NCBI RefSeq assembly: GCF_020164585.1
Contig: NZ_JAIQZF010000004.1
Location: 186,001 to 250,000 of the forward strand
DNA length: 64,000 nucleotides
Reading direction: 5' to 3'
Origin: Psychroflexus curvus
GTDB taxonomy: Bacteria; Bacteroidota; Bacteroidia; Flavobacteriales; Flavobacteriaceae
Shown here: in pieces, positions 62,943 to 64,000 of the stretch
Layout of the letters: the number at the start of each line of letters is the position of its first letter
How positions within the stretch are numbered: the stretch's first letter is position 1
Notes under the pieces: generated by a model
Database searches by the model: none
Told to the model about the DNA's origin: nothing
The model's input: only the letters and a program-made list of their open reading frames with translations
Translations under genes and position numbers: made by a program

Positions 62943-63605
62943 ATGAGCGACAAACTTATTGCCCCTTCCCTACTTGCAGCAGATTTTGCAAACCTGCAGC
63001 GCGATATTGAACTCGTTAATGATAGCGAAGCAGATTGGTTCCACATCGATATTATGGATGGTGTTTTTGTCCCAAACATTTCTTATGGAATGCCCGTTCT
63101 TAAGGCTATGACAAAACATACCAAAAAATTTGTAGATGTTCACTTGATGATTGTAGACCCAGATCGCTACATCAAGGACTTTGCAGATTTGGGATCGAAT
63201 ATGTTGACGGTTCACTATGAAGCCTGTACGCATCTTCATAGAAGTTTACAATCTATCAAACAACACGGTATGCAAGCTGGAGTTGCTTTAAATCCGCATA
63301 CCAATGTTGAAGTGCTAAGAGATACCATTACCGATATTGACATGGTGTGTCTGATGAGCGTAAATCCAGGTTTCGGAGGTCAGCATTTTATAGAACGAAC
63401 TTATGATAAAGTTAAGCGACTTAAGGCTTTGATAAAAGAAGAAAATGCTCACACAAAAATTGAAGTAGATGGCGGCGTGACCGATAAAAATGCAGAAGAA
63501 CTGGTAAATACTGGTGCTGATATTTTAGTAGCCGGTAGTTTTGTGTTTAAGGCTGATAACCCTAAACAAACCATTTCTGATTTAAAACAAATGATAAATA
63601 AATAA
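62943..63605 (+). CDS. rpe: Ribulose-phosphate 3-epimerase
   Basis: 220 residues. HIDIMDGVFVPNIS, DVHLMI, MSVNPGFGGQHF and EVDGGV are the expected catalytic and metal-binding motifs of the TIM barrel. Converts ribulose-5-phosphate and xylulose-5-phosphate in the pentose phosphate pathway. ATG 62943 is chosen over an in-frame TTG at 62925. Confidence 0.96.
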   Translation: MSDKLIAPSLLAADFANLQRDIELVNDSEADWFHIDIMDGVFVPNISYGMPVLKAMTKHTKKFVDVHLMIVDPDRYIKDFADLGSNMLTVHYEACTHLHRSLQSIKQHGMQAGVALNPHTNVEVLRDTITDIDMVCLMSVNPGFGGQHFIERTYDKVKRLKALIKEENAHTKIEVDGGVTDKNAEELVNTGADILVAGSFVFKADNPKQTISDLKQMINK

Positions 63606-63607
63606 TT

Positions 63608-64000
63608 ATGGTATATGATGTTTTAATTGTTGGAGGTGGTCCTATTGGGATTGCATGTGCACTGGAGGCGAAGAAGAAAAACCTTTCTTACATCATCCTT
63701 GAAAAAGGGGCTTTAGTCAATTCCTTGTACAATTATCCAGATAAAATGACTTTCTTTTCTACCTCGGAAAAGCTGGAGTTGGATCACATTCCTTTTGTCA
63801 GTAATAATCCAAAACCCTCAAAACAGGAAGCTTTGGAATATTACAGACGAATTGTCGAGTCTAAACAAGTTCAAATTCAATTATTTGAAAAAGTTGAAAA
63901 TGTAAGCAGCGAAGATCATGTGTTTACTACCACCACTTCAAAATCTACTTACCAATCTAAAAACCTGGTTATTGCCACTGGTTTTTATGATATCCCAAAT
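63608..64000 (+). CDS. YpdA-like FAD/NAD(P) reductase, truncated at the window edge
   Basis: 131 residues seen, then cut by the edge. VYDVLIVGGGPIGIACALEA is the FAD-binding loop and NLVIATGFYDIPN the next conserved stretch of the YpdA (putative bacillithiol disulfide reductase) family. Begins 2 bp after the rpe stop codon. Confidence 0.82.
   Translation, partial: MVYDVLIVGGGPIGIACALEAKKKNLSYIILEKGALVNSLYNYPDKMTFFSTSEKLELDHIPFVSNNPKPSKQEALEYYRRIVESKQVQIQLFEKVENVSSEDHVFTTTTSKSTYQSKNLVIATGFYDIPN

Overview
The window is a stretch of chromosome from a gliding Bacteroidota bacterium, most likely a marine member of the Flavobacteriaceae. The evidence is low GC, gldB and gldC beside nadE and dnaG, several TAnnTTTG-type promoter elements, few Shine-Dalgarno sequences, a flavobacterial type DnaG, FtsZ and MraY, and short dispersed palindromes typical of that phylum. 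No rRNA, tRNA, CRISPR array, prophage or complete insertion sequence was seen.

Left part (1-28 kb): a truncated malate:quinone oxidoreductase; pcm followed by an NHEJ LigD split into three overlapping genes (phosphoesterase, ligase, polymerase); a baeRF-type eRF1-like protein, an AI-2E family permease, a macrodomain protein and an amino acid permease. Then comes a three-gene cassette of a DUF1704/QEGLA zinc peptidase, a GshB-like ATP-grasp ligase and an AstE/aspartoacylase-like zinc hydrolase, which looks like a make-and-cleave amide/peptide system. It is followed by dodecin, a permease-Usp fusion, a DnaQ exonuclease plus cNMP/CBS/DUF294 signalling pair, small membrane proteins, a tandem triplication of a two-TM protein, a secreted GH2 glycosidase, a DUF4382 lipoprotein, a DUF885 peptidase and a TM2-SHOCT protein.

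Middle (28.4-43.9 kb): a complete flavobacterial dcw cluster on the minus strand, mraZ-rsmH-ftsL-ftsI-murE-mraY-murD-ftsW-murG-murC-ftsQ-ftsA-ftsZ, tightly packed with overlapping genes and closed by a terminator after ftsZ. murF and ddl are not in it. Upstream of mraZ there are three 10-bp-spaced GTGGTA repeats that look like MraZ operators beside a consensus -7 box, and two perfect DnaA boxes.

Right part (44-64 kb): an alpha/beta hydrolase and engB; the gldB-gldC gliding genes with a conserved unknown gene; nadE; dnaG without zinc ligands; a repeat-rich island in which a GxxExxY (PD-(D/E)XK-like) gene sits inside an array of about 110-130 bp CGCAAAG-type repeats; then housekeeping genes (polyprenyl synthase, rlmN, HMG-CoA lyase-like, LysE, pyrD, pepT, SRPBCC-type protein, crcB, hydroxyacid dehydrogenase, MazG-like, deoxynucleoside kinase, rpe) and the start of a ypdA-like reductase running off the right edge.

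The best candidates for something undescribed are the repeat/GxxExxY island (50.4-51.5 kb), the DUF1704/ATP-grasp/AstE cassette (9.9-13.8 kb) and the MraZ-box/DnaA-box control region (43.8-44.0 kb).
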